DNA from: an uncultured Prevotellaceae bacterium
Lineage (GTDB): Bacteria; Bacteroidota; Bacteroidia; Bacteroidales; Bacteroidaceae
Length of the DNA stretch: 33,280 nucleotides
Direction of reading: 5' to 3'
Assembly (NCBI GenBank): GCA_902784615.1
Contig: CACZVN010000024.1
Location: 1-33,280 of the forward strand
The position numbers were made by a program, and so were the translations under genes. The notes under the pieces are model-generated. The model was not told the origin of the DNA, searched no databases, and worked only from the letters and a program-made list of their open reading frames with translations. Of this stretch, positions 22,096 to 30,552 are shown piece by piece. How positions within the stretch are numbered: position 1 is the stretch's first letter; each line of letters starts with the position of its first letter.

Positions 22096-24465
22096 ATGAA
22101 TAATATGACAACAAAACTACTCAAGACTGTTTTAGCCGGAATGCTTGCCTTTATGGCTATTCCAGCAAATGCAACAAAGGTCCTCGGACTGAAAGTGATT
22201 GACAAGAACTACCTCATGGTGCAGTTCCGTGATGGTGAGGTGCACTATCGTGATGACGGAACAGGCCCCAGTGCCTATCTCGGCCATTCCTTTGCTGAGG
22301 GCGACGATACACTTTTTGTCTTTGGCGAACGGCTCAAGGTGGAGGAGGCCCAGAAAGCAGGCCTGTGGCAGATCAGTTCCAGCGACGACAAGGCTTTCGG
22401 CACGTTACAGCCCTTGAACGTCTGGCGTAAGTCGAAGCCGATGAATACTGATCATACCCTGACGAGTGAGAACGACCACTGGCTTTTCCTCCAGTTGCCA
22501 AAGGCCATGAAGCAGGGGTGCACCTATACCGTCAACATCCCCAATGGTATTGGCGCCGACAAGGAGTCGCTAAGTATCCGATTCGACATTTGGAACTGCC
22601 AGTCGGAGGCTGTGCATGTGAACATCATCGGTTATTCGCCTGCTGAGCAGATTCATGCCGCTGACCTCTATCAATGGCTAGGCGACGGTGGGCAGCGCGA
22701 CTATCAGGAATGGGAAGGCCGTAAGGTATATCTATATCATGTGAAGACTGGAAAGAAGTCGAATGTGGGCACCGTGAAGTTCTGGAAGAAGGCTGCCGAT
22801 GCCAGTATGGAAGCAGGTAATAAGAACCTTGTGGGTACGGATGTGTGGAACATCGACTTTAAGGGTACAGCCCCCGGTCGTTACCGTCTGGTGGTTGAAG
22901 ATGTGGGCTGCAGCATGGACTTTGATATCGCCTCTGATGTCTATTACCAGCCTTTCCGCTACTCCGTGCGCGGCTACTATTACATGCGTCTCGGTGAACC
23001 GAAGGATCCTGAGCATGTATGGCCTGTACCCCGTCAGCCGCAGTTTATCTCGGAGACCGATCCCAAGGGATTGACTGTCTATAAGACCGATTTCCATCCC
23101 TTCTGTCAGGAGTGGCGAGACCTGCATACCGATGTGTGGGATGAGCCCCATTTCAAACCCGCCCTTGCTTCGCGCTTCTGGCAACACCGTCTGCCTGGCA
23201 ATCCCGTGAATACGGACGTGAAGGGTGGACATTCTGATGCCTTCGACTGGGATCGTCATCTGGCCCACGTCAGTAACATTTACGATATGCTGTTGCCTTA
23301 TATCCTCTCTGGTGGCAGACTGTCGGATGATAATCTTGGTATCCGCGAGAGTGGCAACGGCATCCCCGATATCATCGATGAGGCCCGCAACGAGGTGGAT
23401 TTCTTCCTTTCTATCCGCGATGGTGAGGCCTATTCTCAGGGTGTGACGAATCCCGATGCCAATTGGAGTGTGATGTATCAGGCGGGCTGTACCACGATGG
23501 CAGCCTGGGCGAATGCAGCCAACTGTGCCATGACCGCCGAGGCTTTCCGCCTGCATGGGAACGACTCTCTGCGTCAGTACTATACCGATGAGGCCATCAA
23601 GGCCTTCCGTTATGCCTCTAAACAAGAGTGGAACCAGCTCGATGACCTGCAGGATATCGGCAGTATGCAGATGCGTGGCCGTGACTTCCGTCAGATGGCC
23701 GCTGCCTTCCTCTATAACCTGACGGGTGATGAGGCTTGGGAGAAGATCTTCGCAGAGGAGAGTATGGTCAAGGATCCGCAGTCGCCTGTCTTCAGCAAGG
23801 GACGTCACGGATTCTTCGGCGTAGGTGTGATACACGAGGAAAACAAGAATATCGTACCCTACTGTCAGATTTGGGCTGCTGCCGCCTACCTCACTTGTCC
23901 GCAGCCGCGCCACTTCGCCGAACTCTATGCCAACCTCAAGTCTGGCATCAATGCTCAGGCTGAGTCATATAACATCTCTAACATGGCCCAGCGCCCTTCA
24001 CGCCGTAGTGCTAACGACAGTCGTTGGCAGGTGTCGCAGAACCTGCATCTGGTGATGCTCGCGCACTATTTCGCAGATAAGAATCGCAAGCGCGAACTGG
24101 AGCACGTGATGTTTACCGAGGCCGGTTGGGCGATGGGGCGTAACCCAGGCAATATCGTGGAGATGACAGGTCTCGGTGAACGTCATATCACCGACTGCTA
24201 TACTACGGGCCGTAACGACGGTGAACCGGAGTGCCACCCGGGACAGACGCCCTTCAACGGCACAGAGACCTGGTCGCCTGGCCATAACGGTGGTGATGCC
24301 CGTGTGATCCTGAAATATTGCTATCCCGATTGGAATGAAGGAGGCTGGCCTCGTCAGGAGTCCTACTTCAACCAGCGCTATTTCTGGGTGAATGGTGAGT
24401 TCACGCCCCGTGAGACGATGCGCGGAAAGATGGCCCTGCTTGGCTATCTCTACACTATCAGATAA
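22096..24465 (+). CDS. GH9-family glycoside hydrolase (beta-glucanase/cellulase-like), secreted
   Basis: The protein has 789 residues from the ATG at 22096; the frame opens one codon earlier at a TTG. A second ATG at 22105 is also possible. The signal peptide is KTVLAGMLAFMAIPANA. An Ig-like CelD_N-type domain (about 175-285) precedes the alpha/alpha-barrel of GH9. The catalytic-base segment reads KGGHSDAFDWDRH, with Asp residues near 381 and 384 in place of the classical GGWHDAGD. The C-terminal acid region reads NGEFTPRE, near 774, rather than the classical DYxxNE, so the acid residue is uncertain. GH9 enzymes invert beta-1,4-glucan or related linkages; this divergent branch could be exo-acting or use another beta-glycan. 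It is convergent with a GH3 gene. Confidence 0.83.
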   Translation: MNNMTTKLLKTVLAGMLAFMAIPANATKVLGLKVIDKNYLMVQFRDGEVHYRDDGTGPSAYLGHSFAEGDDTLFVFGERLKVEEAQKAGLWQISSSDDKAFGTLQPLNVWRKSKPMNTDHTLTSENDHWLFLQLPKAMKQGCTYTVNIPNGIGADKESLSIRFDIWNCQSEAVHVNIIGYSPAEQIHAADLYQWLGDGGQRDYQEWEGRKVYLYHVKTGKKSNVGTVKFWKKAADASMEAGNKNLVGTDVWNIDFKGTAPGRYRLVVEDVGCSMDFDIASDVYYQPFRYSVRGYYYMRLGEPKDPEHVWPVPRQPQFISETDPKGLTVYKTDFHPFCQEWRDLHTDVWDEPHFKPALASRFWQHRLPGNPVNTDVKGGHSDAFDWDRHLAHVSNIYDMLLPYILSGGRLSDDNLGIRESGNGIPDIIDEARNEVDFFLSIRDGEAYSQGVTNPDANWSVMYQAGCTTMAAWANAANCAMTAEAFRLHGNDSLRQYYTDEAIKAFRYASKQEWNQLDDLQDIGSMQMRGRDFRQMAAAFLYNLTGDEAWEKIFAEESMVKDPQSPVFSKGRHGFFGVGVIHEENKNIVPYCQIWAAAAYLTCPQPRHFAELYANLKSGINAQAESYNISNMAQRPSRRSANDSRWQVSQNLHLVMLAHYFADKNRKRELEHVMFTEAGWAMGRNPGNIVEMTGLGERHITDCYTTGRNDGEPECHPGQTPFNGTETWSPGHNGGDARVILKYCYPDWNEGGWPRQESYFNQRYFWVNGEFTPRETMRGKMALLGYLYTIR

Positions 24466-24469
24466 AGAA

Positions 24470-24493
24470 AAAGGGCTGAATTTTCAGCCCTTT
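24470..24493. terminator. Bidirectional terminator between GH9 and GH3 genes
   Basis: AAAGGGCTGA (24470-24479) and TCAGCCCTTT (24484-24493) form a perfect 10-bp stem with loop ATTT, flanked by A-rich and T-rich runs, between the two convergent stops. Confidence 0.88.
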
Positions 24494-24497
24494 ATTC

Positions 24498-26759
24498 TTA
24501 CTTGTATTTCTTAACTCTTTCATCTTCGATGATGCCCTGCCAGTTCAGGCCGAAGGCAAAGTCATAGACGTGTCCGTCGGCATCCACATAACAGTTCATG
24601 TCGCGAGGAACGTCCTCCAGTTGCCGCTCCACCGTCTCCATGTCAGCAGGCATCTGCATGGGCAGCAGGGCAGAGGGTTCGGCCTTACCACTGATAATAT
24701 CGAGCAGGGCCTGGTGCTGTACTTTAAAGGAGATGAGAATTGCGTCGGCAAAGGGCTCGATATCCATCAACACCACAGGACGGCCCGTCTCCAGAATTAC
24801 CACCACGGGTTTCTCGCCCATCGCCTTCTTGGTGTTCTGAACCATCACCATATCGTCGCGGTTATAGGCCTTGACGGTCTTATCCTTGAAACTGCGGTTG
24901 GTGGTCTTCTCCATGGGGTCACCACCGGCAATACTGACGGCTCTGGCTTCCGTAGCCGTATAGTCACTGTACTGCAGACTGAACGGCATATAGCCGTTAC
25001 CACCCTTCTTCACGTCTTCAGTGCTATAGCCGACCCCAGTATTCGGTTCCTGAATCAGACAGATGGCGAAGTCGGCCTGCTCTGGCTGTTCCACCACGGC
25101 GAAGTACTTCTTCACCAAGTTCAGGTCTATAGGCTCTACAGTCTTCTCCTCAGAGATACCTCCCCAAAGTCCAGGGATGGCAGGGAAATGACGCTTGGGC
25201 ACATACACCTTCTGACGCTCCTTCATGGGCAGTACCTTATTTTGGTGGTTCTTGAGCATCACAACGGATTTCAGCTGGGCCTCATAGCCCTCGCGCATGA
25301 ACTCTGGATTGCCCACAAACTCTTGTGTCTTGACAGGATCGAGATAGGGATTTTCGAATAATCCCACACGGAACACATTCAGTAGCAGGCGACGTGCAGA
25401 CAGTTCAAGACGCTCACGGGCACTCTCCTCACCTTGGTCCTTGCTCCACATCTGATAAGCCTCCAGCACAGGACCGATCTCATTGTTCCCACCAAACTGA
25501 TCTACGCCCGCCTGCAGAATCTTATAATGACGCTCGGCTACCGAAAGCTGTTCTACACCCCAGGGCTTACCACCAATAGGACTGTCGAGCACCTTCATGT
25601 CATATGTAATATGCCAGTCGGTACAGGCGACACCTTCGAACTTCGCCTCGTCACGCAACTGCTGTTGGATGAGCCATTTACTATAGCTGCCACCCACATT
25701 CTCGCCTGAGGGGTCCTGATTCCACAGGATGCTGTAGATAGGCATCACGGCCGAAGCCATTCCAGTACCATCTTCGAGTTTGAAGGCTCCTTCCACGAAC
25801 GAGCGCTTGTGCATGGCGAGGTTATTACCTGGATATACGGCATACTTGCCCGAGGCAAAATGAGAGTCGCGCCCTCCTTCCTGGGCACCGTAGCCATACC
25901 AGTGCTTCACCATCGCATTCACACTCTTGATACCCCATCCCTTAACCTCTGGCGTAGTCTGGAAACCGTCACAATAGGCACGTGCCATATCTGTTGCCAA
26001 CTGGGGATCCTCGCCAAAGGTGCCATCGAAGCGGAACCAACGGGGATCAGTGGCAATATCCACCTGTGGCGACAGGGCCGTGGCGATGCCTAAGGCCCGG
26101 TATTCCTCAGAGGCGATCTCACCAAAGCGGTGCATCAGCAGGGGATCGAAGGTAGCGGCCAGTCCGAGCGACGTAGGCCAAAGTGAGATCTGCCCACCTG
26201 CACCCGCATTGAATTCCGCCGTGCCAGTAGCCTCATGACGGGGATCGGAACTCGTATTGGCGGGGATGCCGTGGTCAAGTCCCTCGACAAAAGCCTGCAT
26301 ATTGTTGTTCCATTTCGCGGCTGTTGCCGGACTCTCCACCGTGGTGATCAGAACTGCCCGAAGATGGTCATCGTGCAGGAATTTCTTCTGCTCGTCTGTC
26401 AAACTGTCGGCGGGTACTGACTGATGACTGCTGTAGAGCATCAGTCCAGCAATCTCTTCTATCGACAGTTGTGAGGCGAGGTCAGCAGCACGCTCTTGGG
26501 CTGGCAATCGCCAGTCCTCGTAGGCATCCAGGGAGTCATTACGGTTCAGGTCCTTAAAGGCAAAGCCATCCACCGTTAGGATCTTCACGCCCGACTGCGG
26601 GGCATAGCCCAGCGTAGGGCCGCCCTTCTGCGTCACCAACATAAAAGAATCCACCTGTTGCTCCGACCATTTCTGACTGTCACAAGCCGTGAGACCCATG
26701 AGCATTCCCCCCATGGCCATCATCACCATTAATCTCGACTTTCTCATACACCTTATCAT
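24498..26759 (-). CDS. GH3-family glycoside hydrolase lipoprotein
   Basis: A 753-residue protein with lipobox GLTAC (Cys26). A start four codons later (ATG at 26747) gives the cleaner MRKSRLM signal and cannot be excluded. Residues 67-83 (FAFKDLNRNDSLDAYED) carry the short Asp/Asn-rich motif common in Bacteroidota GH3 exo-glucosidases. The barrel has GTFGEDP (246-252), Lys285-His286, and the nucleophile Asp381 in ACTDWH, where Thr replaces the usual Ser. A sandwich domain follows from about 480. It lacks the fibronectin-like C-terminal domain of the first GH3 and is only distantly related to it. Likely an exo-beta-glucosidase, but GH3 also covers other beta-glycosidases. It is convergent with GH9, suggesting shared work on cellulose-like or mixed-linkage oligosaccharides. 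Confidence 0.88.
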   Translation of the reverse strand: MIRCMRKSRLMVMMAMGGMLMGLTACDSQKWSEQQVDSFMLVTQKGGPTLGYAPQSGVKILTVDGFAFKDLNRNDSLDAYEDWRLPAQERAADLASQLSIEEIAGLMLYSSHQSVPADSLTDEQKKFLHDDHLRAVLITTVESPATAAKWNNNMQAFVEGLDHGIPANTSSDPRHEATGTAEFNAGAGGQISLWPTSLGLAATFDPLLMHRFGEIASEEYRALGIATALSPQVDIATDPRWFRFDGTFGEDPQLATDMARAYCDGFQTTPEVKGWGIKSVNAMVKHWYGYGAQEGGRDSHFASGKYAVYPGNNLAMHKRSFVEGAFKLEDGTGMASAVMPIYSILWNQDPSGENVGGSYSKWLIQQQLRDEAKFEGVACTDWHITYDMKVLDSPIGGKPWGVEQLSVAERHYKILQAGVDQFGGNNEIGPVLEAYQMWSKDQGEESARERLELSARRLLLNVFRVGLFENPYLDPVKTQEFVGNPEFMREGYEAQLKSVVMLKNHQNKVLPMKERQKVYVPKRHFPAIPGLWGGISEEKTVEPIDLNLVKKYFAVVEQPEQADFAICLIQEPNTGVGYSTEDVKKGGNGYMPFSLQYSDYTATEARAVSIAGGDPMEKTTNRSFKDKTVKAYNRDDMVMVQNTKKAMGEKPVVVILETGRPVVLMDIEPFADAILISFKVQHQALLDIISGKAEPSALLPMQMPADMETVERQLEDVPRDMNCYVDADGHVYDFAFGLNWQGIIEDERVKKYK

Positions 26760-26799
26760 ATTTATAGTTTAGTCATATTGCTCATTATTTAAGTGGCTA

Positions 26800-26807
26800 C
26801 AAATATA
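26800..26807 (-). promoter_or_regulatory. Probable -7 element of the second GH3 gene
   Basis: The minus strand reads TATATTTG, matching TAnnTTTG, 40 bp before the ATG at 26759. The expected -33 zone falls within the inverted repeat at 26821-26847. Confidence 0.55.
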
Positions 26808-26820
26808 GTAATATTTCCTC

Positions 26821-26847
26821 AAATAACATTATAATGAGATGTTATTT
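26821..26847. promoter_or_regulatory. Inverted repeat over the -33 zone of the second GH3 promoter
   Basis: AAATAACAT (26821-26829) and ATGTTATTT (26839-26847) are perfect 9-bp arms around 9 bases. The place, 13 bp upstream of the -7 element, fits an operator for a dimeric regulator. Confidence 0.5.
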
Positions 26848-26892
26848 AAGTGAAATTAGGAAAACACAAATGTTTTACCGCCTGATTAAGTG

Positions 26893-26939
26893 CTTTTTTG
26901 TCGCACAGAAAGAACCGTCCCCGGTGTGCGACAAAAAAG
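26893..26939. repeat. Long REP-like hairpin
   Basis: CTTTTTTGTCGCACA (26893-26907) and TGTGCGACAAAAAAG (26925-26939) are perfect 15-bp arms. The loop contains GAAAGAACCGTCCCC. Neither flanking gene reads into it, so it is not a terminator. The GGGGACGGTTCTTT-type core next to GTGCGAC resembles dispersed palindromic (REP-like) elements of many bacterial genomes; this likeness is from memory. Confidence 0.6.
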
Positions 26940-27040
26940 GGGAATATAATTCTGTTTTGATATAAGAAAACGGCAAGTTGAAGAATAAACACACAAAAGA
27001 AATAATGTTCTTGGAGTTATTTTCCATATTTTGCGCCAAA

Positions 27041-27072
27041 TTTGGGCATTATTTCCAAAAGTTGTATCTTTG
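27041..27072 (+). promoter_or_regulatory. Promoter of the response-regulator gene
   Basis: TTTG at 27041-27044, a 20-bp spacer and TATCTTTG at 27065-27072 match the Bacteroidota consensus fully. It places transcription start near 27079 and fixes the ATG at 27095. Confidence 0.78.
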
Positions 27073-27094
27073 CCCCCATCAAACCGACACAGAT

Positions 27095-27736
27095 ATGAGG
27101 AATTATATTATTGCAGATAATCAGGAGTTGACGGGTTTTGCACTGCAGAGCCTTTTGAAGCGTGACGAAGAAAATACGGTTTATCGCACAGTGGATAAGG
27201 CAGGACTGATACAGTTGTTGAAGGAACATGAGGATTCGGTGGTAATCCTTGACTATACGCTGTTCGACTTTCAGGACGAAGAACAGTTGCTGATTGTCAG
27301 CGAACGTTTTGCTTTAACGACTTGGGTGCTATTGAGCGATGAACTCTCGAAGAGTTTCTTGCAAAAGACAATCTACTCATCGCATGTATTCAGCGTGGTA
27401 TTCAAGGACGAGCCGATGAAGGCCATCCGCGATGCCATTGAATATGCTTCGTCAGGTCGGCGTTACGTGAGTCAGCGAGCCACAGAACTGATTCTTGCCC
27501 AGAAACAGGAAGACGAGGAGCCTGCTGTGCTGACGGCAACAGAGACTGAGATCGTAAAAGCCATCGCTCAGGGCAAGACCACCAAGGAGATTGCTGCCGA
27601 ACGCTTCTCGAGCATCCACACCGTCACCACTCATAGGAAAAATATCTTCCGCAAACTAGGCATCAATACAGCGCACGAAGCGGTTAAGTACGCGCTCCGT
27701 GCAGGGTTGATAGACCCTTCTGAATTCTATATCTAA
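27095..27736 (+). CDS. NarL/LuxR-type response regulator, orphan
   Basis: The protein has 213 residues from the ATG at 27095, chosen because the promoter lies inside the longer frame. A receiver-like domain (about 1-125) shows IIADNQ, where Asn9 stands in place of the second acidic residue, the likely phosphoacceptor Asp53 (VVILDYT), Ser81 and Lys104 (VFKDEP). A linker leads to a LuxR-type helix-turn-helix (about 146-205: LTATETEIVKAIAQGKTTKEIA, then HTVTTHRKNIFRKLGI). No histidine kinase gene is next to it. Phosphorylation is possible but the weakened acidic pocket leaves it uncertain. Its target may be the neighbouring GH3 gene, itself or genes elsewhere; the sequence does not tell. Confidence 0.85.
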   Translation: MRNYIIADNQELTGFALQSLLKRDEENTVYRTVDKAGLIQLLKEHEDSVVILDYTLFDFQDEEQLLIVSERFALTTWVLLSDELSKSFLQKTIYSSHVFSVVFKDEPMKAIRDAIEYASSGRRYVSQRATELILAQKQEDEEPAVLTATETEIVKAIAQGKTTKEIAAERFSSIHTVTTHRKNIFRKLGINTAHEAVKYALRAGLIDPSEFYI

Positions 27737-27741
27737 AGAAT

Positions 27742-27769
27742 AAAAGTGAAGAGATGGCTCTTCACTTTT
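27742..27769. terminator. Bidirectional terminator between response regulator and metY-like genes
   Basis: AAAAGTGAAGAG (27742-27753) and CTCTTCACTTTT (27758-27769) form a perfect 12-bp stem with loop ATGG, followed by TTATTTT. The stem reaches the stop codon of the minus-strand gene. Confidence 0.9.
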
Positions 27770-29001
27770 TATTTTACTGCTTGCTTGATATCTTCTAACA
27801 AGTCTGCACCGTCCTCGAGACCAATGCTGAGTCTAACGGTCGTGTTTGGGACAGACATCTCGGCGCACTGTTCTGGGGTAAAAAGACCGAAGATGGTCGA
27901 GGCAGGATGGATGGCTAATGACTTGCGGTCGAAGAGATTCGTGGCACGACGGATGATCTGCAGTTTGTCGATGAACGCCCAGGCGGCTTCCTTCGTTGCG
28001 AGGTCGATGGTGAAGACGGCACCTGGCAAGGGACCGAATTGCTGTTCTGACAACTCGTGGAAAGGATTATCCTCCAAGCCTGTATAGTTGACACGCTTGA
28101 TTTCGGGTAGTTGCTGACATTGCTTAGCAAGCCACAACGTGGTTGAGGCTTGACGCTGGAAACGGATATCGAGCGTATCGAGACCTAATGTTTCCATATA
28201 TGCCACCTGCGGTGTCATCAGCGAACCGAGATTGGTCACTAGTTCAGTCTTTACTCGCGCCGTAAACGCCAGTTTCTTGCCAACGCGTTTGGTGCGACTC
28301 TGTAGGGTAGGGGAGGGTGACTGCGACCAGTCGAACTTGCCATAGTCGATGAGCAGACCACCTAAGCCTGTGCCTCCGCCAGAGATATACTTCGTGCTTG
28401 ATACCACCTCGATATCCACACCAAAATCTCCAGCATGAAAAGCTGGGAATGGCACAATGGTCGTATCGGCTATCAGGGGCACGCCCTTAGCATGGGCTAT
28501 CTCTGAGAGTTTCTTGATATCAGCTACGAACAACTGCGGATTGGTGATGATCTCGAAGAACAGAGCAGCGGTCTTGTCGTCAATCTGCGCCTCCACCTCC
28601 TCGGGCTTCGTAAAATCAACAAAGCGTGGCTCCACACCAAAACTGCCCAACGTATCGCGAATCAGCGAGACGCTGTTGCCAAAGAGATGCTTCGAGGCCA
28701 CAATATTCAGACCTGCACCACTCACTGCCGTCAGGGCGTAAGCAATCGCCGCCATACCCGTATTCAGTGCCGTCACACTGGTGGCTCCTGTGATCTGCCT
28801 GACGCGTTCCTCCAGATAGGTTGTTGTGGGGTTGGCGATACGGGCATACGACGGGTCCATTGAGCGACCACAAAAGGCATCGTTCATAGCCTTGGCCGAG
28901 GGGAACTCGAATGCTGCCGTCAGATATACCGGCATCGAGAGTGCCCCATAGGCGTCAGGCTTCTGATACTTTGTGGTTAATACTTTTGTTTCGTATTGCA
29001 T
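27769..29001 (-). CDS. metY: MetY-like O-acetylhomoserine sulfhydrylase (trans-sulfuration PLP enzyme)
   Basis: A 410-residue cytoplasmic protein of the Cys/Met-metabolism PLP family. It has YARIANPT (52-59; Tyr and Arg that bind PLP phosphate across the dimer), SGMAA-like TGMAA (81-85), Asp179 (IADTT) and the PLP lysine Lys204 in SSTKYISGGG. GTGLGGLLIDYGKFDW and the C-terminal LAIHPAST are typical of MetY rather than of cystathionine gamma-synthase or lyase. MetY joins O-acetylhomoserine with a sulfur donor to give homocysteine. It begins 6 bp after the cysteine desulfurase stop and is the last gene of the encapsulin operon. With a ThiS-like carrier nearby the donor may be a protein thiocarboxylate, as reported for Wolinella succinogenes. 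Methionine gamma-lyase is the main alternative. Confidence 0.8.
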   Translation of the reverse strand: MQYETKVLTTKYQKPDAYGALSMPVYLTAAFEFPSAKAMNDAFCGRSMDPSYARIANPTTTYLEERVRQITGATSVTALNTGMAAIAYALTAVSGAGLNIVASKHLFGNSVSLIRDTLGSFGVEPRFVDFTKPEEVEAQIDDKTAALFFEIITNPQLFVADIKKLSEIAHAKGVPLIADTTIVPFPAFHAGDFGVDIEVVSSTKYISGGGTGLGGLLIDYGKFDWSQSPSPTLQSRTKRVGKKLAFTARVKTELVTNLGSLMTPQVAYMETLGLDTLDIRFQRQASTTLWLAKQCQQLPEIKRVNYTGLEDNPFHELSEQQFGPLPGAVFTIDLATKEAAWAFIDKLQIIRRATNLFDRKSLAIHPASTIFGLFTPEQCAEMSVPNTTVRLSIGLEDGADLLEDIKQAVK

Positions 29002-29007
29002 AATTCA

Positions 29008-30552
29008 TTATTTGCTGCGTTGGCCCACAATCTTGCGGACAGCAACGACGAGTTTATCCACATCCTCGCGAGTGTTGTAGAGGGCGAAGGTGGGACGGAC
29101 GCTCATCTCGTAACCGAGGGCTCGGAGGGCGGGCTGTGCGCAGTGGTGACCAGCACGCACTGCAATGCCCTCCTTATCTAACAACGTACCTGTTTCGGGA
29201 ACGGGGATGCCATCAAGCACAAAACTCACCACCGACACGCGGTTCTTGGGATTGCCAATGAGCGTGAGACCCTTAATCTGAGCCAGTTGCTCGCGGGCAT
29301 ACTCGGTCAGTTTGTGCTCATGCGCCTCGATGTTGCGGATGCCGAGATGGCTCACGTAGTCGAGGGCGGCACCCAGTCCGATGGCGTCGGCCACATTGGG
29401 TGTACCAGCCTCGAAGCGAGCAGGTGGCACATTGTACTCCGTACGCTCGATGGTCACGTCCTTGATCATGTTGCCACCACCTTGCCAGGGCTGCATCTTG
29501 TCAAGCAGATCCTTGCGACCATAGACCACGCCGATGCCGTTGGGGCCGTAGATCTTGTGGCCTGAGAAGACGAAGAAGTCGGCACCAAGTTGCTGCACAT
29601 CGACAGGTGTGTGAGCGATGGACTGTGCACCGTCGATAAGCACGGGGATGTTGTGCCCGTGGGCGATATCGATGATGCGCTTCACATCGTTGATGGTACC
29701 GAAAGTGTTGTTCACATGACCCACGCTGACGAAACGGGTGCGAGGTGTGATGAGTCGCTCGAACTCGCTCAGGATGAGGTCGCCATTTTTATCCGTGGGG
29801 ATGGCTTTCAGCGTAGCACCCTTCTCGTGGGCCACCTGCTGCCAGGGCACGATGTTGGCGTGATGGTCCAATTCGCTGACGATAACCTCATCACCTGGTG
29901 TCAGGAACTGTCGTCCGTAGGTCTGCGCCACGAGGTTGATACCCTCGGTGGTGCCGCGAACAAAGATAATCTCCTCGCTGGTGGCGGCATTGATGAAGCG
30001 CTGCACTTTCTCTCGCGCCTCCTCGTAGGCATCCGTAGCACGGGCAGCCAACGTATGGGCACCGCGGTGGATATTGCTATTATAGTTTTTATAATAGTCG
30101 CTGATCTTGTCGATGACCTGAATCGGCTTCTGCGTGGTGGCACCGTTGTCGAGCCATACGAGGTCGTGGCCGTTCACCTTCTGATGGAGCACGGGGAAGT
30201 CCTTCTTGATCTCCTCCGAGTTCAAGGTATCGGCCTCCTCGTAATGCAGGTCGCGCAGTTTCTGCGTCTCAGGAATGCCAATGCCGAAGCCATTATCCTG
30301 AGGCACCGCCTTCACCGAACCGCGTGTATCGTCAGGGTCACCGAAGTACGGCAGGTCGGCATAGCCGCTTCCGCCACCCAGCAATTGCTTGAAGCCCGCC
30401 TCCAGCTCCGTGAGGTTCAGGGCAGAGTCAGGCAGCACACTCTGACGAGCCTCCCTGACCTCCTCGGGGCAGTATTTTTTGGCGACTTCTCGAAGCAATG
30501 CAAAGCCTGGGTCTTCGATGCCGTAGCCGTTAATATTTTGGATATCTACCAT
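29008..30552 (-). CDS. SufS-type cysteine desulfurase, predicted encapsulin cargo
   Basis: A 514-residue PLP enzyme. The catalytic core begins near residue 112 (SEEIKKDFPVL) and matches group II (SufS) desulfurases: LDNGATTQKP, ELDHHANIVPW, PLP lysine Lys333 in FSGHKIYGPNG, and catalytic Cys471 in RAGHHCAQP. It takes sulfur from cysteine as a persulfide. E. coli SufS is about 406 residues, so about 110 N-terminal residues are extra: a helical part (1-58) then a Gly/Pro/Asp-rich, probably disordered stretch (59-100). Such extensions are the cargo-targeting segments of desulfurases packed in family 2 encapsulins. Its ATG overlaps the encapsulin stop by one base (TAATG), so shell and cargo are coupled. 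No SufBCD/SufE genes lie here, arguing against a housekeeping Fe-S role. Confidence 0.9.
   Translation of the reverse strand: MVDIQNINGYGIEDPGFALLREVAKKYCPEEVREARQSVLPDSALNLTELEAGFKQLLGGGSGYADLPYFGDPDDTRGSVKAVPQDNGFGIGIPETQKLRDLHYEEADTLNSEEIKKDFPVLHQKVNGHDLVWLDNGATTQKPIQVIDKISDYYKNYNSNIHRGAHTLAARATDAYEEAREKVQRFINAATSEEIIFVRGTTEGINLVAQTYGRQFLTPGDEVIVSELDHHANIVPWQQVAHEKGATLKAIPTDKNGDLILSEFERLITPRTRFVSVGHVNNTFGTINDVKRIIDIAHGHNIPVLIDGAQSIAHTPVDVQQLGADFFVFSGHKIYGPNGIGVVYGRKDLLDKMQPWQGGGNMIKDVTIERTEYNVPPARFEAGTPNVADAIGLGAALDYVSHLGIRNIEAHEHKLTEYAREQLAQIKGLTLIGNPKNRVSVVSFVLDGIPVPETGTLLDKEGIAVRAGHHCAQPALRALGYEMSVRPTFALYNTREDVDKLVVAVRKIVGQRSK

Larger units (their letters stand above)
26760..27094. other. 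335-bp intergenic region between divergent GH3 and response-regulator genes
   Basis: It holds two outward promoters (26800-26807 minus, 27041-27072 plus), a 9-bp inverted repeat (26821-26847) and a long hairpin (26893-26939). The frame of the response regulator is open back to 26978, but the promoter and leader lie inside that part, so it is not coding. No small gene was convincing. Confidence 0.7.

Noticed and set aside
22732-23913. 393-residue open frame on the minus strand
   Set aside because: Shadow of the GH9 gene; composition typical of an antisense frame and no recognisable domain.
26893-26939. Hairpin as a transcription terminator
   Set aside because: Both flanking genes point away from it, so no transcript of theirs reaches it.
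29002-29007. SAM riboswitch or own promoter for the metY-like gene
   Set aside because: Only 6 bp separate it from the desulfurase stop; it must be read from the operon.
29008-30552. Housekeeping SufS of an Fe-S assembly operon
   Set aside because: No SufB, SufC, SufD or SufE is present; the long N-terminal extension and overlap with the encapsulin gene point to a cargo enzyme.
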